Below, piece by piece: positions 7,753-15,881 of a DNA stretch of 19,328 nucleotides; position 1 is the first letter of the stretch, and every line of letters starts with the position of its first letter. The DNA lies in contig JBOGWP010000025.1 in NCBI GenBank assembly GCA_050693875.1, forward strand, positions 1-19,328. Reading direction: 5' to 3'. This DNA is from JBOGWP01 sp050693875 (GTDB lineage Bacteria; Actinomycetota; CADDZG01; JAHWKV01; JBOGWP01). Both the position numbers and the translations under genes were made by a program. Below the pieces are notes generated by a model that saw only the letters and a program-made list of their open reading frames with translations, searched no databases and was not told the DNA's origin.

Positions 7753-7817
7753 CTTTCGTGCCTGGCGATCGAGCCGACGGGGCGCGGACGCACCAATGGA
7801 AGGGGGGTCCACGGACG

Positions 7818-9215
7818 GTGGGAACCGCAGAGACGCCCGGGGGCTCGCTGCCCGAGCCTGCGCTCGAGAGCCGCTTCGTGCGAGCCGAACGGCTCATCGC
7901 GGATCCACCGGTTGAGTCGTTGGACGACTACCTCGGCCGCGGCGGTGGCGAGGCGCTCCTCGAGGCCCTGTCGGTCGAACCCCAGGAGGTCATCGACCTC
8001 GTCAAGGCGTCGGGATTGCGCGGACGCGGCGGTGCCGGCTTCCCCACCGGGGTCAAGTGGGCGGGGATCGCGGGCGATCATTCGGCTGAGAAGTTCCTGG
8101 TCTGCAACGGGGCCGAGGGAGAGCCGGCCACCTTCAAGGATCGCTTTCTGATCCGCCGAAACCCCTACCAGCTCATCGAAGGACTGATGATCGCTGCCTA
8201 CGCCACCGGGGTCGACCACATCTACATCGGTCTGAAGGCGCGGTTCAAGCAGGAGATCGCTGCCCTCGAGCGTGCTCTTGAAGAGATGGATGCTGCCGAC
8301 ATCCTCGGCTTCGTGCCCATCGATCTGCGGTTCGGGCCGGACGAGTACCTCTTCGGCGAGGAACGCGCCCTTCTCGAGGTGATCGAAGGCCGGGAGCCGA
8401 TGCCGCGCGTCATGCCTCCCTACATGGATGGCCTGTTCACGAGCCCGGGCAGCCACAACCCCGTGGTGGCCAACAACGTCGAGAGCATCTTCAACGTTCC
8501 GCAGATCGTGCTCAACGGGCCGGAATGGTTCCGCTCCGTCGGCACCGAGCGCTCGCCCGGCACGATGGTCTTCACGCTGGTGGGCGACGTCCAGCGCCCC
8601 GGGGTCTACGAGCTGCCGCTCGGGACCCCGCTCGGCTCGCTGATCTACGACTACGGCGGCGGGCCGCACCCCGGACACGAGATCAAGGCGGTGCTGCCTG
8701 GCTCCTCGCATCCGGTGGTCACTCCGGCCCACTTCGACACCCCCCTCGACTACGACTCCATGACCGAGATCGGCTCCGGGCTCGGCACGGGGTTCGCCGT
8801 CTTCGACGACACCGCCTGCATGGTGCGGGTGGCACAGCTGTACCTGCGATTCCTCCACATCGAGTCGTGCGGCCAGTGCAACCCGTGCAAGCTGCACTCC
8901 GCGTCGATCAGCGGGGTCTTGTCCCGCATCGAGGAGGGACAAGGGAAGGAGGGCGACGTGGAGGAGATTCTGCGCGGGTCACGCATGGTGACCGACGGGC
9001 AGCGCTGCTACCTGCCCTCCGCGACCTCGCTGCTCGCCCAGAGCATGGTGCGGGTGTTCGTCGGCGAGTTCGCCGCCCATCTCGAGCACGCCTGCTCGCT
9101 ACCGCGCGAGATCGTGCTGCCCAAGCTCGTCGACTTCGACGAGTCGACCGGCGAGTTCACCTACGACGAGCGATACCGCCTGAAGCGCCCCGACTGGACC
9201 TACGCCGAAGGCTAG
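7818..9215 (+). CDS. Stand-alone NuoF-like NADH dehydrogenase subunit (FMN, 4Fe-4S)
   Basis: The 465-residue protein resembles the NADH-oxidising 51-kDa subunit of complex I and related hydrogenase or formate-dehydrogenase diaphorases. It has the NADH/FMN-site glycine-rich motif GLRGRGGAGFPTG (66-78), the FMN-loop CNGAEGEPATFKDR (96-109), a middle SLBB-like part (about 250-330) and the C-terminal 4Fe-4S site SCGQCNPCK plus a fourth cysteine (Cys351, Cys354, Cys357, Cys397). Such proteins oxidise NADH through FMN and pass electrons to iron-sulfur centres. No nuoE, nuoG or other complex I gene is nearby. I chose GTG at 7818 for the GGAAGGGGGG upstream, though the 11-base spacing is long; an in-frame GTG at 7758 lacks a ribosome-binding site. 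It is convergent with aceE, 37 bases apart. Confidence 0.88.
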   Translation: MGTAETPGGSLPEPALESRFVRAERLIADPPVESLDDYLGRGGGEALLEALSVEPQEVIDLVKASGLRGRGGAGFPTGVKWAGIAGDHSAEKFLVCNGAEGEPATFKDRFLIRRNPYQLIEGLMIAAYATGVDHIYIGLKARFKQEIAALERALEEMDAADILGFVPIDLRFGPDEYLFGEERALLEVIEGREPMPRVMPPYMDGLFTSPGSHNPVVANNVESIFNVPQIVLNGPEWFRSVGTERSPGTMVFTLVGDVQRPGVYELPLGTPLGSLIYDYGGGPHPGHEIKAVLPGSSHPVVTPAHFDTPLDYDSMTEIGSGLGTGFAVFDDTACMVRVAQLYLRFLHIESCGQCNPCKLHSASISGVLSRIEEGQGKEGDVEEILRGSRMVTDGQRCYLPSATSLLAQSMVRVFVGEFAAHLEHACSLPREIVLPKLVDFDESTGEFTYDERYRLKRPDWTYAEG

Positions 9216-9252
9216 CTCCGCCTACGAGTTAGGGAGGTCGTCGGAGGGAGGG

Positions 9253-11946
9253 TTAGGAGACGCGAGGGTCGGCACGCTCGGGATCGATGCCGTAGGCCGC
9301 GATCGCCTCGGACACCGCCTCGGGCTTCACGTCGCCGCTCTGCGCAAGCGCCGAGAGGGTCGCGACGACGATGTGCTCGGCGTCAATCTCGAAGTGCCGT
9401 CGGAGGTTGGCACGGGTGTCGCTGCGGCCGAATCCGTCGGTGCCGAGCGGAACGTAGATCCGCCGCACCCACCGAGCGATCTGATCGGGAACGGCCTTGA
9501 TCCAGTCGCTCGCGGCGATGACCGGCCCTTCCGACCCATTGAGGGCTCTTTCGACGTAGCTGGATCGCGCCGGCTGGTCCGGATGCAGCCGGTTCCAGCG
9601 CTCGGCCTCGAGGGCCTCCTCGCGCAGCAGCTTGTAACTGGTGACACTCCACACGTCGGCGGCGACATCGTGATGTTCGGCGAGCAGCTCCTGCGCCCGG
9701 AGCACCTGGGTGGCGAGGATCGAACCCGAGCCGAACAGCTGGGCGCGATGCGTGCGCTCGTCCGGCGAGGGGCGGAATCGATACATGCCGGACAGGATTC
9801 CCTCCTCCACCTGCTCGGGCTTGGCCGGCATGACGTAGTTCTCGTTGTACAGCGTGAGGTAGTAGAAGATGTCCTCTCCGGCGCCGACCATGCGCCGGAG
9901 GCCATCGCGAATGATCGCCGCGGTCTCGAAGGCGAAGGCGGGGTCGTACGCTCGGCAGTTCGGGACGGTCGATGCCAGCAGGTGGGAGTGCCCGTCCTCG
10001 TGCTGCAGCCCCTCTCCGTTGAGGGTGGTGCGGCCGGCGGTGCATCCCAGGAGGAACCCTCTCCCGCGAGCGTCGCCGAAGGCCCAGACCAGGTCGCCGA
10101 TCCGCTGGAATCCGAACATGGAGTAGAACAGGAAGAAGGGAACCATGTGGCGTCCATGCGTGGCGTACGAGGTCCCGGCAGCGGTGCACGTCGCCATCGA
10201 ACCCGCCTCGGTGATTCCCTCCTCGATGATCTGCCCGTCGCGCGCCTCGGTGTAGGAGAGCAGCATCGACGCGTCCACGGGCTCGTACAGCTGGCCCGTC
10301 GGGGCGTAGATCTTGAAGTCCTTGAACAGCGACTCCATCCCGAAGGTGCGCGCCTCGTCGGGGATGATCGGCACGATGTGGCGCCCCAGCTCCCGGTCGC
10401 GCATCAGATCGCGGAGCAGCCGGACGAAGGCCATCGTCGTGGAGACCTCCTGGCGGCGCTCCTCGGTTCCGGCGTCGAAGGCCTCGTACACCTTGGCCTC
10501 GGGCAGGTGCATTGATCGGGGGCGGACGCGCCGCGTCGGGATGAAGCCGCCCAGCCGGCGCCGCTGCGCCTTCAGATATTGGAATTCGTCGGAGTCCTCA
10601 TCGGGGTGGAAGAACGGCGGCTCCTCACCCGAGAGCTTCCGGGCGGGGATCTCGAGCCCGAGCCGCTCCGAGAATCGCCGCAGCTCCTCTTCGGTCATCC
10701 TCTTGATCTGGTGCGTCGCGTTGCGGGCTTCGAACTCGGGACCCAACGCCCATCCCTTCACGGTCTTGGCCAGAACCACGACCGGGGCATCCCTGAGCTC
10801 GGTGGCCAGCTGGTAGGCCGTGTATACCTTTCGGTAGTCGTGACCGCCGCGCCGCAGCCGCCAGAGGTCGTCATCCGAGAGGTGCTGGACCATCCGCTTG
10901 AGGCGCGGGTCGGGCCCGAAGAAGTGCTCCCGAATGTAGGCGCCGGACTCCACCGAGTACCGCTGGAACTCGCCGTCGAGCGTCGTGTTCATCTTGTTCA
11001 CCAGCACGCCGTCGGCATCCCGAGCCAGGAGGTCGTCCCACTCCCGTCCCCAGACGACCTTGACGACGTGCCATCCCGCGCCCCGGAACAGCGACTCGAG
11101 CTCCTGAATGATCTTGCCGTTGCCCCGTACCGGGCCGTCTAGGCGCTGCAGGTTGCAGTTCACGACGAAGATCAGGTTGTCGAGCCGCTCGTTTGCGGCG
11201 AGGTGGAGCGCTCCCACCGACTCCGGCTCGTCCATCTCGCCGTCGCCGATGAAGGCCCACACGCGCTGCTCGGAGGTATCCTTGATCCCCCGATGGAGGA
11301 GGTAGCGGTTGAAGCGCGCCTGGTAGATCGCGTTGATCGCGCCGAGTCCCATCGACACGGTCGGGAACTCCCAGAAGTCGGGCATCAGGCGCGGGTGGGG
11401 ATAGGAGGACAGCCCCCCTTCCCAGATGGCCTCGCGACGAAAATGGTCGAGCTGCTCGGCGGTGATCCGCCCCTCGAGGTAGGCGCGGGCATAGATCCCC
11501 GGCGCGGCGTGGCCCTGATAGAAGATCTGGTCGCCGCCCCCGACGTGATCCTTGCCGCGGAAGAAGTGGTTGAAGCCCACCTCGTAGAGACCTGCCGCAG
11601 AGGCATAGGTGGCGAGGTGCCCCCCGATCCCGACGTGGAGGTTGTTGGCGCGCAGGACCATGACCGCGGCGTTCCATCGGATGATCCGCCGGATTCTCGC
11701 CTCGAGCTCCTCGTTGCCCGGGTAGTACGACTCCTGCTCGGGCGGGATCGTGTTGATGTAGTCGCTCTGCACCATCGCCGGCAGCCCGACCTGACGCTGC
11801 CGGGCGTGCATCATCATCCGGACGAGAAGGTAGCGGGCTCGGGCCTTTCCCTCACGTTCGACGACGTCGTTGATCGCCGACACCCACTCGGCGGTCTCCT
11901 CCGGGTACGGGTCGGGCAGCTGATCCCGAAACAGCTCGTAGGTCAC
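9253..11946 (-). CDS. aceE: Pyruvate dehydrogenase E1 component, homodimeric AceE type
   Basis: AceE decarboxylates pyruvate with thiamine diphosphate and reductively acetylates lipoyl-E2. The 897-residue protein is the usual length. It contains DYINTI (62-67), GIGGHLATYASAAGLYEVGF (106-125), the ThDP motif GDGEMDEPESVGALHLA (234-250) ending at NCNLQRLDGPVRGNGKI, and the central and C-terminal transketolase domains with IPDEARTFGMESLF. The open frame extends upstream to 12633, but that part is antisense to lpdA. I set the start at GTG 11946, with AAGGGAG about 7 bases before it. The lpdA gene for E3 is immediately upstream on the same strand with a 152-base gap. No aceF-type E2 is adjacent, so the E2 at 4898-6382 or one elsewhere must serve it. 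Confidence 0.95.
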   Translation of the reverse strand: MTYELFRDQLPDPYPEETAEWVSAINDVVEREGKARARYLLVRMMMHARQRQVGLPAMVQSDYINTIPPEQESYYPGNEELEARIRRIIRWNAAVMVLRANNLHVGIGGHLATYASAAGLYEVGFNHFFRGKDHVGGGDQIFYQGHAAPGIYARAYLEGRITAEQLDHFRREAIWEGGLSSYPHPRLMPDFWEFPTVSMGLGAINAIYQARFNRYLLHRGIKDTSEQRVWAFIGDGEMDEPESVGALHLAANERLDNLIFVVNCNLQRLDGPVRGNGKIIQELESLFRGAGWHVVKVVWGREWDDLLARDADGVLVNKMNTTLDGEFQRYSVESGAYIREHFFGPDPRLKRMVQHLSDDDLWRLRRGGHDYRKVYTAYQLATELRDAPVVVLAKTVKGWALGPEFEARNATHQIKRMTEEELRRFSERLGLEIPARKLSGEEPPFFHPDEDSDEFQYLKAQRRRLGGFIPTRRVRPRSMHLPEAKVYEAFDAGTEERRQEVSTTMAFVRLLRDLMRDRELGRHIVPIIPDEARTFGMESLFKDFKIYAPTGQLYEPVDASMLLSYTEARDGQIIEEGITEAGSMATCTAAGTSYATHGRHMVPFFLFYSMFGFQRIGDLVWAFGDARGRGFLLGCTAGRTTLNGEGLQHEDGHSHLLASTVPNCRAYDPAFAFETAAIIRDGLRRMVGAGEDIFYYLTLYNENYVMPAKPEQVEEGILSGMYRFRPSPDERTHRAQLFGSGSILATQVLRAQELLAEHHDVAADVWSVTSYKLLREEALEAERWNRLHPDQPARSSYVERALNGSEGPVIAASDWIKAVPDQIARWVRRIYVPLGTDGFGRSDTRANLRRHFEIDAEHIVVATLSALAQSGDVKPEAVSEAIAAYGIDPERADPRVS

Positions 11947-11984
11947 TTCGGCTCCCTTTCTGCCGGCCTGTGTGGGGCCTGAAC

Positions 11985-12005
11985 ACCGGCCGCGGCGCCG
12001 CCGGT
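11985..12005. other. GC-rich inverted repeat in the lpdA-aceE gap
   Basis: ACCGGC (11985-11990) pairs with GCCGGT (12000-12005), with further GC pairing possible inside. It lies after lpdA and about 40-60 bases before the aceE start on the minus strand. It could weaken read-through from lpdA or be part of the aceE leader. The short arms and GC richness make a chance match possible. Confidence 0.25.
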
Positions 12006-12098
12006 AACCGAACCGAGCCGCCGTCGCCTGACGACTTAAGAGTAGACGCCCGGGTGGGGATGCTGCGAGATCGGGACCCGCCGGGGACGTCAGGACCG

Positions 12099-13508
12099 TC
12101 AGCCGGCGTGCAGTTTCTTGCCTGCGAGCGCCAGCATGGTCTCCCCGAGGGCCTCGGAGAGCGTCGGGTGGGGGTGAACGAGGGCGGCCACCTCTTCGGG
12201 GTAGGCCTCCCAGTTCGTGACGAGCTGCGCTTCGGCAATAAGCTCGGTGACGCGGGGGCCGATCATGTGGATGCCGAGGACCTTCGAGTCCTTCGCCGCC
12301 ACGACCTTCACGAAGCCCGCGTTCTCGCCGAGGATCGATGCCTTGCCCGAGGCCGACCAGGGGAAGCGCGCCACCGACACGTCGTGGCCAGCATCCTTGG
12401 CCTGGCGCTCGGTGAGTCCGACCGAGGCGATCTCGGGGAAGGAGTAGGTGCAGCGCGGCACGCCGACGTAGTCGACCGGCGCCGTGTCCTTCCCGGCAAT
12501 CTGCTCCGCCACATGGATTCCCTCCGCGAAGGCCACATGCGCGAGCTGGAAGTGCGGGAAGGGCAGGCCGAGCTCCGGCTGGGTGATGAGATCGCCGATC
12601 GCCCACACGCGCTCGACGCCCGTACGGCACCACTCGTCGGTCACGACGAACCCGCGCTCGATCCGAACACCGATCTCCTGGTAGCCGAGCCCCTCCGAGA
12701 CCGGCCCCCGCCCGACGGCGAGTAGGCAGCGATCGGCGGTCACGGTTTCGGACTTCCCGTCCTTCTCGAAGGTCACCCGGGCCGATCCATTGTCGGTCTC
12801 CCCCGCGGTCACCTTGACCCGGGAGAGGCAGCGGATCCCACGCTTCGAGAACTCTCGTGTGAACTCGGCCGAGACGTCCTCGTCCTCGCCCGGCGCCAAC
12901 CGGTCGAGAGCTTCGATCACCGTGACCTCGGCCCCAAAGGAACGGTAGATCGAGGCGAACTCGAGGCCAACGGCACCGGCACCGATCACGATCGCGGAGG
13001 TGGGGATGTCCCCGAGCGTGAGCGCGTGGTCGGAGGTGATGAAGGCCTTGCCGTCGGGCTCGAGGAAGGGGAGCCCCCGCGCGTACGAGCCGCTGGCGAG
13101 GACAAGGTTGCGCGCGGTGACGGGCTCGCCGCCCTCCACCTCGATCGTCCCCGGCCCGGTCACGCGGCCGCTGCCCTCGACCACCCTGACCTTGCGGCCC
13201 TTCATCAGATGTTGGAGCCCCTTGTAGAGCTTCGTGACGACGGAGTCCTTGAACGACGACACCTTGCCCCAGTCGACGCTCGGCTCACCAACGAGCACGC
13301 CCACCGCGCCCGCCGAGCGAATGTGCTCGGTGAGCTCGGCCGAGTGCAGCAGGGCCTTGGTGGGGATGCACCCGCGGTGCAAGCAGGTGCCGCCGACCTT
13401 GTCGCGCTCGACCAGCGTGACCGCAAGGCCAAGCTGGGCGGCGCGCAGCGCGCAGGCATAGCCCGCGTTTCCGCCGCCAAGAATTGCGAGGTCTACCTGG
13501 TCGGGCAT
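12099..13508 (-). CDS. lpdA: Dihydrolipoyl dehydrogenase (E3)
   Basis: This flavoprotein reoxidises dihydrolipoyl groups of E2 and GcvH and makes NADH. The 469-residue protein has the FAD motif GGGNAG (11-16), the redox-active disulfide GGTCLHRGCIPTK (Cys42 and Cys47), the NAD-binding GAGAVGLEFASIYRSFGAEV (about 177-196), the second FAD motif WAIGD and the C-terminal active-site HPHPTLSE with the catalytic His447-Glu452 pair. The ATG at 13508 has only a distant GGAG upstream. The preceding LPVTG gene ends at 13518, nine bases away, so co-transcription is possible. The upstream TAGACT (13515-13520) ends 6 bases before the ATG and could instead be a -10 for a leaderless transcript. Confidence 0.97.
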   Translation of the reverse strand: MPDQVDLAILGGGNAGYACALRAAQLGLAVTLVERDKVGGTCLHRGCIPTKALLHSAELTEHIRSAGAVGVLVGEPSVDWGKVSSFKDSVVTKLYKGLQHLMKGRKVRVVEGSGRVTGPGTIEVEGGEPVTARNLVLASGSYARGLPFLEPDGKAFITSDHALTLGDIPTSAIVIGAGAVGLEFASIYRSFGAEVTVIEALDRLAPGEDEDVSAEFTREFSKRGIRCLSRVKVTAGETDNGSARVTFEKDGKSETVTADRCLLAVGRGPVSEGLGYQEIGVRIERGFVVTDEWCRTGVERVWAIGDLITQPELGLPFPHFQLAHVAFAEGIHVAEQIAGKDTAPVDYVGVPRCTYSFPEIASVGLTERQAKDAGHDVSVARFPWSASGKASILGENAGFVKVVAAKDSKVLGIHMIGPRVTELIAEAQLVTNWEAYPEEVAALVHPHPTLSEALGETMLALAGKKLHAG

Positions 13509-13517
13509 GGGCCGAGT

Positions 13518-14366
13518 CTACTCCGACGTTCCATGCGCCCCGGGGCAGAAGTTGCTCCGCCCCGGGTGATCGGCGATGCGTTCCAACGTCGGCTCGCTCG
13601 GTGCCGCACCGGGGCCTGGGCGGCGAACGAGGGCGATGCCGGTGGCGATGAAGGCCAGCGCCACGATGGCCATCGTCCACGTTCTCTCGGGGCCGGTAAC
13701 GGGGAGCCGGACCGTCTGGACACCGAGCACCTGGGTGGGCGCCTGCGTGGCCGTCGGGCTCGGAGCCGTCTCCTGCGGTGCCACGACTGCAGGCTGCGAG
13801 ACCTGCTGCCCGAGGACCTCGGTGGTTGGGGTGGGGGCCGGCGCCGGCCCCTGCGTCGGCGCCACCTCGGGAGCGGCAGCCGTGAAGCGCAGGATGTTGC
13901 TGCGCTGGAGGCTCTTTCCGTCCGCCGACTCCTTCCCCATCAGGCGGGCTCGAACGCACAGCTCGTCGCCGGCGTTCACCGCCGGCACCCTGAAGGAGTG
14001 CTGGAACGAGCCGTCGTTTGCCGCGGGCGTCTCCGAGGCATAGAGGGCAGGCGCGGCCGCGCCGGCGATGCGGAAGCAAAGGTCGAGGATGCGGATCTCG
14101 TCGGCGCCCCAATCATCCGTGTTCCATGTCAAGTTGAGGTTGACACTGTCGCCGGCCTTGATGGCCGCGCCCGATGGAAGGGCGCTCCCATCGCGCGTGG
14201 CCGCCATCTCCAACGAGATCGACCGGCCCTGGTCGAAGGCCACGGCGCAGGGGTCGGCTGCCTCCTCGGCGGGGGCCTGCGTAGCAAGCCCAAGCACCAC
14301 AATCGGGAGCAGCAGCACCGCCAGGACGAGGCTGATCGTCGTTCGCTGCCCTTCGCACCCGCTCAC
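13518..14366 (-). CDS. LPVTG-anchored surface protein, short paralogue
   Basis: The 282-residue protein has an N-terminal hydrophobic signal segment (about 11-30), a domain at about 38-162 with three cysteines (40, 97, 137), a Pro/Thr/Gln-rich linker with two VLG-containing motifs (EVLGQQ, QVLGVQ), an LPVTG motif (221-225), a hydrophobic helix (about 228-247) and Arg-Arg. That order is the sortase sorting signal, so I infer export and covalent attachment to the cell wall. Its domain aligns without gaps to the next gene's (80 of 125 residues identical by my count). I do not recognise the domain. About 33 residues follow the basic stop-transfer, longer than usual. The GTG at 14366 has an AGGGGG-type site about 8 bases upstream. 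No sortase gene is in the window. Confidence 0.82.
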   Translation of the reverse strand: MSGCEGQRTTISLVLAVLLLPIVVLGLATQAPAEEAADPCAVAFDQGRSISLEMAATRDGSALPSGAAIKAGDSVNLNLTWNTDDWGADEIRILDLCFRIAGAAAPALYASETPAANDGSFQHSFRVPAVNAGDELCVRARLMGKESADGKSLQRSNILRFTAAAPEVAPTQGPAPAPTPTTEVLGQQVSQPAVVAPQETAPSPTATQAPTQVLGVQTVRLPVTGPERTWTMAIVALAFIATGIALVRRPGPGAAPSEPTLERIADHPGRSNFCPGAHGTSE

Positions 14367-14445
14367 CGTCCCACCCCCCTTCGAGGCTCGCCCTTCTTCC
14401 GTCTCTTTCCTATATCGGAGTGCGGCAAAAGGAATTTATCAGGAC

Positions 14446-14470
14446 AATATAACTAAGACGGGAATAGCCG
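14446..14470 (-). promoter_or_regulatory. AT-rich candidate promoter of the short LPVTG gene
   Basis: On the minus strand, TATATT (14446-14451) is preceded by TTTCGG with a 16-base gap. The -10 is good and the -35 is poor. The region at about 14400-14480 is much more AT-rich than its surroundings and also contains GGAAT...ATTCC (14461-14478). Transcription would start about 70 bases before the GTG. This is a low-confidence call by eye. Confidence 0.25.
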
Positions 14471-14522
14471 AAAATTCCGCCACCACCGGTCAATCGAGCC
14501 CGCGGAGGCGGGGCACGGATGG

Positions 14523-15752
14523 TCAGAGAATCGAGAGCCGGCGGCGAGAGGCGCGGTGCTTCGGCCTGTGCCGGCGCGGAAGGTGCTTCGGCGCGTAGCG
14601 GCCCGGAAAGGCGAAAACAGGAATGGCGCTCCTCACCCCGCCTGCTCGCACCAGCAGCTCGCCGCTGATCAGCAGGGCCAGCGCGATGGCGGCGAGCGGA
14701 GATGCGTTGCTTGCGCCCGTCACGGGAAGCGGCCCGGTTACGAACCGCTGCGCCTGAGGGGTCGGCTCCGGTTGCGTCACCCGCTCGGAGAGCACGGTCG
14801 GGTGCGTCTCGGTGCGGGCAGCCTGGATGCATCCCGTGAACTCGACCGACACCTCGGGGCTGACATTGTTGCCCAGGGCGGCCGCCGCCTCCGAGTCCGA
14901 GGTCACCGAGGCAGCGTTTGCTGCCGTCCAGCAGCCGGCGGAGGTGACGGCGATCGCAACTTCGGCTGCGTCCGGCTCGGCGCCTTCGGTATCGCCATCG
15001 GATGGGGCAAGATCGCCCACCGGGCACGTGACCTGGTTGCCGCTGTCGATCGAGCATGCGCCGGTTCCACCAGGCGTACCGGGATCGTTGTCGAAGACCG
15101 CGCTGGCGAGCGTCAGCCGGTCGTCGAGGTCGTCCCGAACCTTGACCGCGCTCGCCGCCCGGTCCCCCTCGTTTCGAGCGGTGACCGTGAAGGTCACGGT
15201 CTTTCCCGCGGCGATCGTCGCCCTCGACACTGCCTTCGTGACCACCACGTCGGCATGTCCCTCAGCGACCGTCGTGAAGCAGAGAATGTTGCTCCGTTGG
15301 AGGCTGCGCCCCTGGTGCGACTCCTTCCCCATGAGGCGTCCACGCGCGCACAGCTCATCGCCGGCAGACAGCGATGGAACCGTGACCACGTGGGCAAAGG
15401 AGCCATCGTTCTCGACCTGGGTCTCCGAGGCGTACAGCCCGGGATAGTCCTGCCCGTTCACCCGGAAGCAGAGATCGGCGATGCGCACCTCTCCGTCGGC
15501 CCAGTCCTGCGGATCCCAGTTGAGGTGGAAGGCGATCTCATCGCCGGCCGCGATTGCGGCGCCGAGCGCCAGCGCAACCCCCTGGCGAGTCGCGGACATC
15601 TCGAGGGAGACGGCCTGGCCCTGGTCGAAGGCGACGGCGCAGGGATCGGGCTCAGCGAACGCAGGACGGACGGCCAGCAGGGGGACGGCGAGGAGCACGA
15701 GGAGCAGCGGCACGGTTGCCCGCCGAGATGGAACCCCGTTTCGCCCTCCCAT
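14523..15752 (-). CDS. LPVTG-anchored surface protein with DUF11-like domain, long paralogue
   Basis: The 409-residue protein has a signal peptide ending near AFA (31-33), the same domain as its neighbour (about 36-160, cysteines 38, 95, 135), then a beta-rich region at about 166-308 with features of DUF11/CARDB-like adhesion repeats (ADVVVTKAVS, TFTVTARNEGDRAAS, VKVRDDL). A linker leads to LPVTG (342-346) and a hydrophobic helix (about 350-368). It therefore looks exported and sortase-anchored. After the helix there are about 40 further residues, very rich in Arg, Lys and His, which is unusual for a sorting signal. The ATG at 15752 has GAGGGAG about 7 bases upstream, and a good promoter lies at 15882-15910. 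The two LPVTG genes look like a tandem duplication in which one copy gained or lost the DUF11-like part. Confidence 0.83.
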   Translation of the reverse strand: MGGRNGVPSRRATVPLLLVLLAVPLLAVRPAFAEPDPCAVAFDQGQAVSLEMSATRQGVALALGAAIAAGDEIAFHLNWDPQDWADGEVRIADLCFRVNGQDYPGLYASETQVENDGSFAHVVTVPSLSAGDELCARGRLMGKESHQGRSLQRSNILCFTTVAEGHADVVVTKAVSRATIAAGKTVTFTVTARNEGDRAASAVKVRDDLDDRLTLASAVFDNDPGTPGGTGACSIDSGNQVTCPVGDLAPSDGDTEGAEPDAAEVAIAVTSAGCWTAANAASVTSDSEAAAALGNNVSPEVSVEFTGCIQAARTETHPTVLSERVTQPEPTPQAQRFVTGPLPVTGASNASPLAAIALALLISGELLVRAGGVRSAIPVFAFPGRYAPKHLPRRHRPKHRASRRRLSIL

Positions 15753-15824
15753 TGCCCACTCCCTCGGGACGAAGGACCTTGCCCTCGCTCAACCGCTCCG
15801 GCCGGGCGGAACAGAAAGACGGGG

Positions 15825-15849
15825 TTGGGCAATGAGACACCTTGCCCAA
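15825..15849. promoter_or_regulatory. Perfect inverted repeat in the long LPVTG gene leader
   Basis: TTGGGCAA (15825-15832) and TTGCCCAA (15842-15849) are perfect 8-bp inverted arms around 9 bases. A related ATTGCCCA recurs at 15751-15758, overlapping the start codon. If transcription starts near 15875, the repeat is in the 5' part of the leader RNA; alternatively it is a protein operator. I could not match it to a known riboswitch. Confidence 0.45.
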
Positions 15850-15881
15850 TGTATATACCTATATAGCATCTTCTTACCTAA

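Larger units (their letters stand above)
7132..7817. other. Gene-free repeat-rich intergenic region
   Basis: About 690 bases lie between the ankyrin gene and the NuoF-like gene. Short open frames exist on both strands, but they are low-complexity Arg/Pro/Ala translations of GC-rich repeats and no ribosome-binding site supports them. The region contains two hairpins after the ankyrin gene, a 9-bp direct repeat (GGCCAGAAA twice, about 7373-7390), the 55-bp tandem repeat, a long inverted repeat, the 34-bp element shared with the right edge, and a possible promoter just before the NuoF-like gene. I find no tRNA or other known RNA by eye. Confidence 0.6.

Noticed and set aside
7416..7915. Small plus-strand genes across the repeat region
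   Set aside because: The frames are low-complexity translations of the tandem repeat without ribosome-binding sites, and part overlaps the NuoF-like gene.
9216..9252. Terminator between the convergent NuoF-like and aceE genes
   Set aside because: Only 5-bp arms (CTCCG/CGGAG) with a long loop can be formed, which is not convincing.
11947..12633. N-terminal extension of aceE by about 229 residues
   Set aside because: The extension lies out of frame within lpdA and is Arg/Gly/Pro-rich; AceE homologues begin near the GTG at 11946, which has its own ribosome-binding site.
15753..15850. Cyclic di-GMP riboswitch in the LPVTG gene leader
   Set aside because: I looked for its conserved core and did not find it; only a simple inverted repeat is visible.
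14556..15866. A 436-residue plus-strand open frame
   Set aside because: It is antisense to the long LPVTG gene, which has a complete signal peptide, domain and sorting signal on the minus strand.
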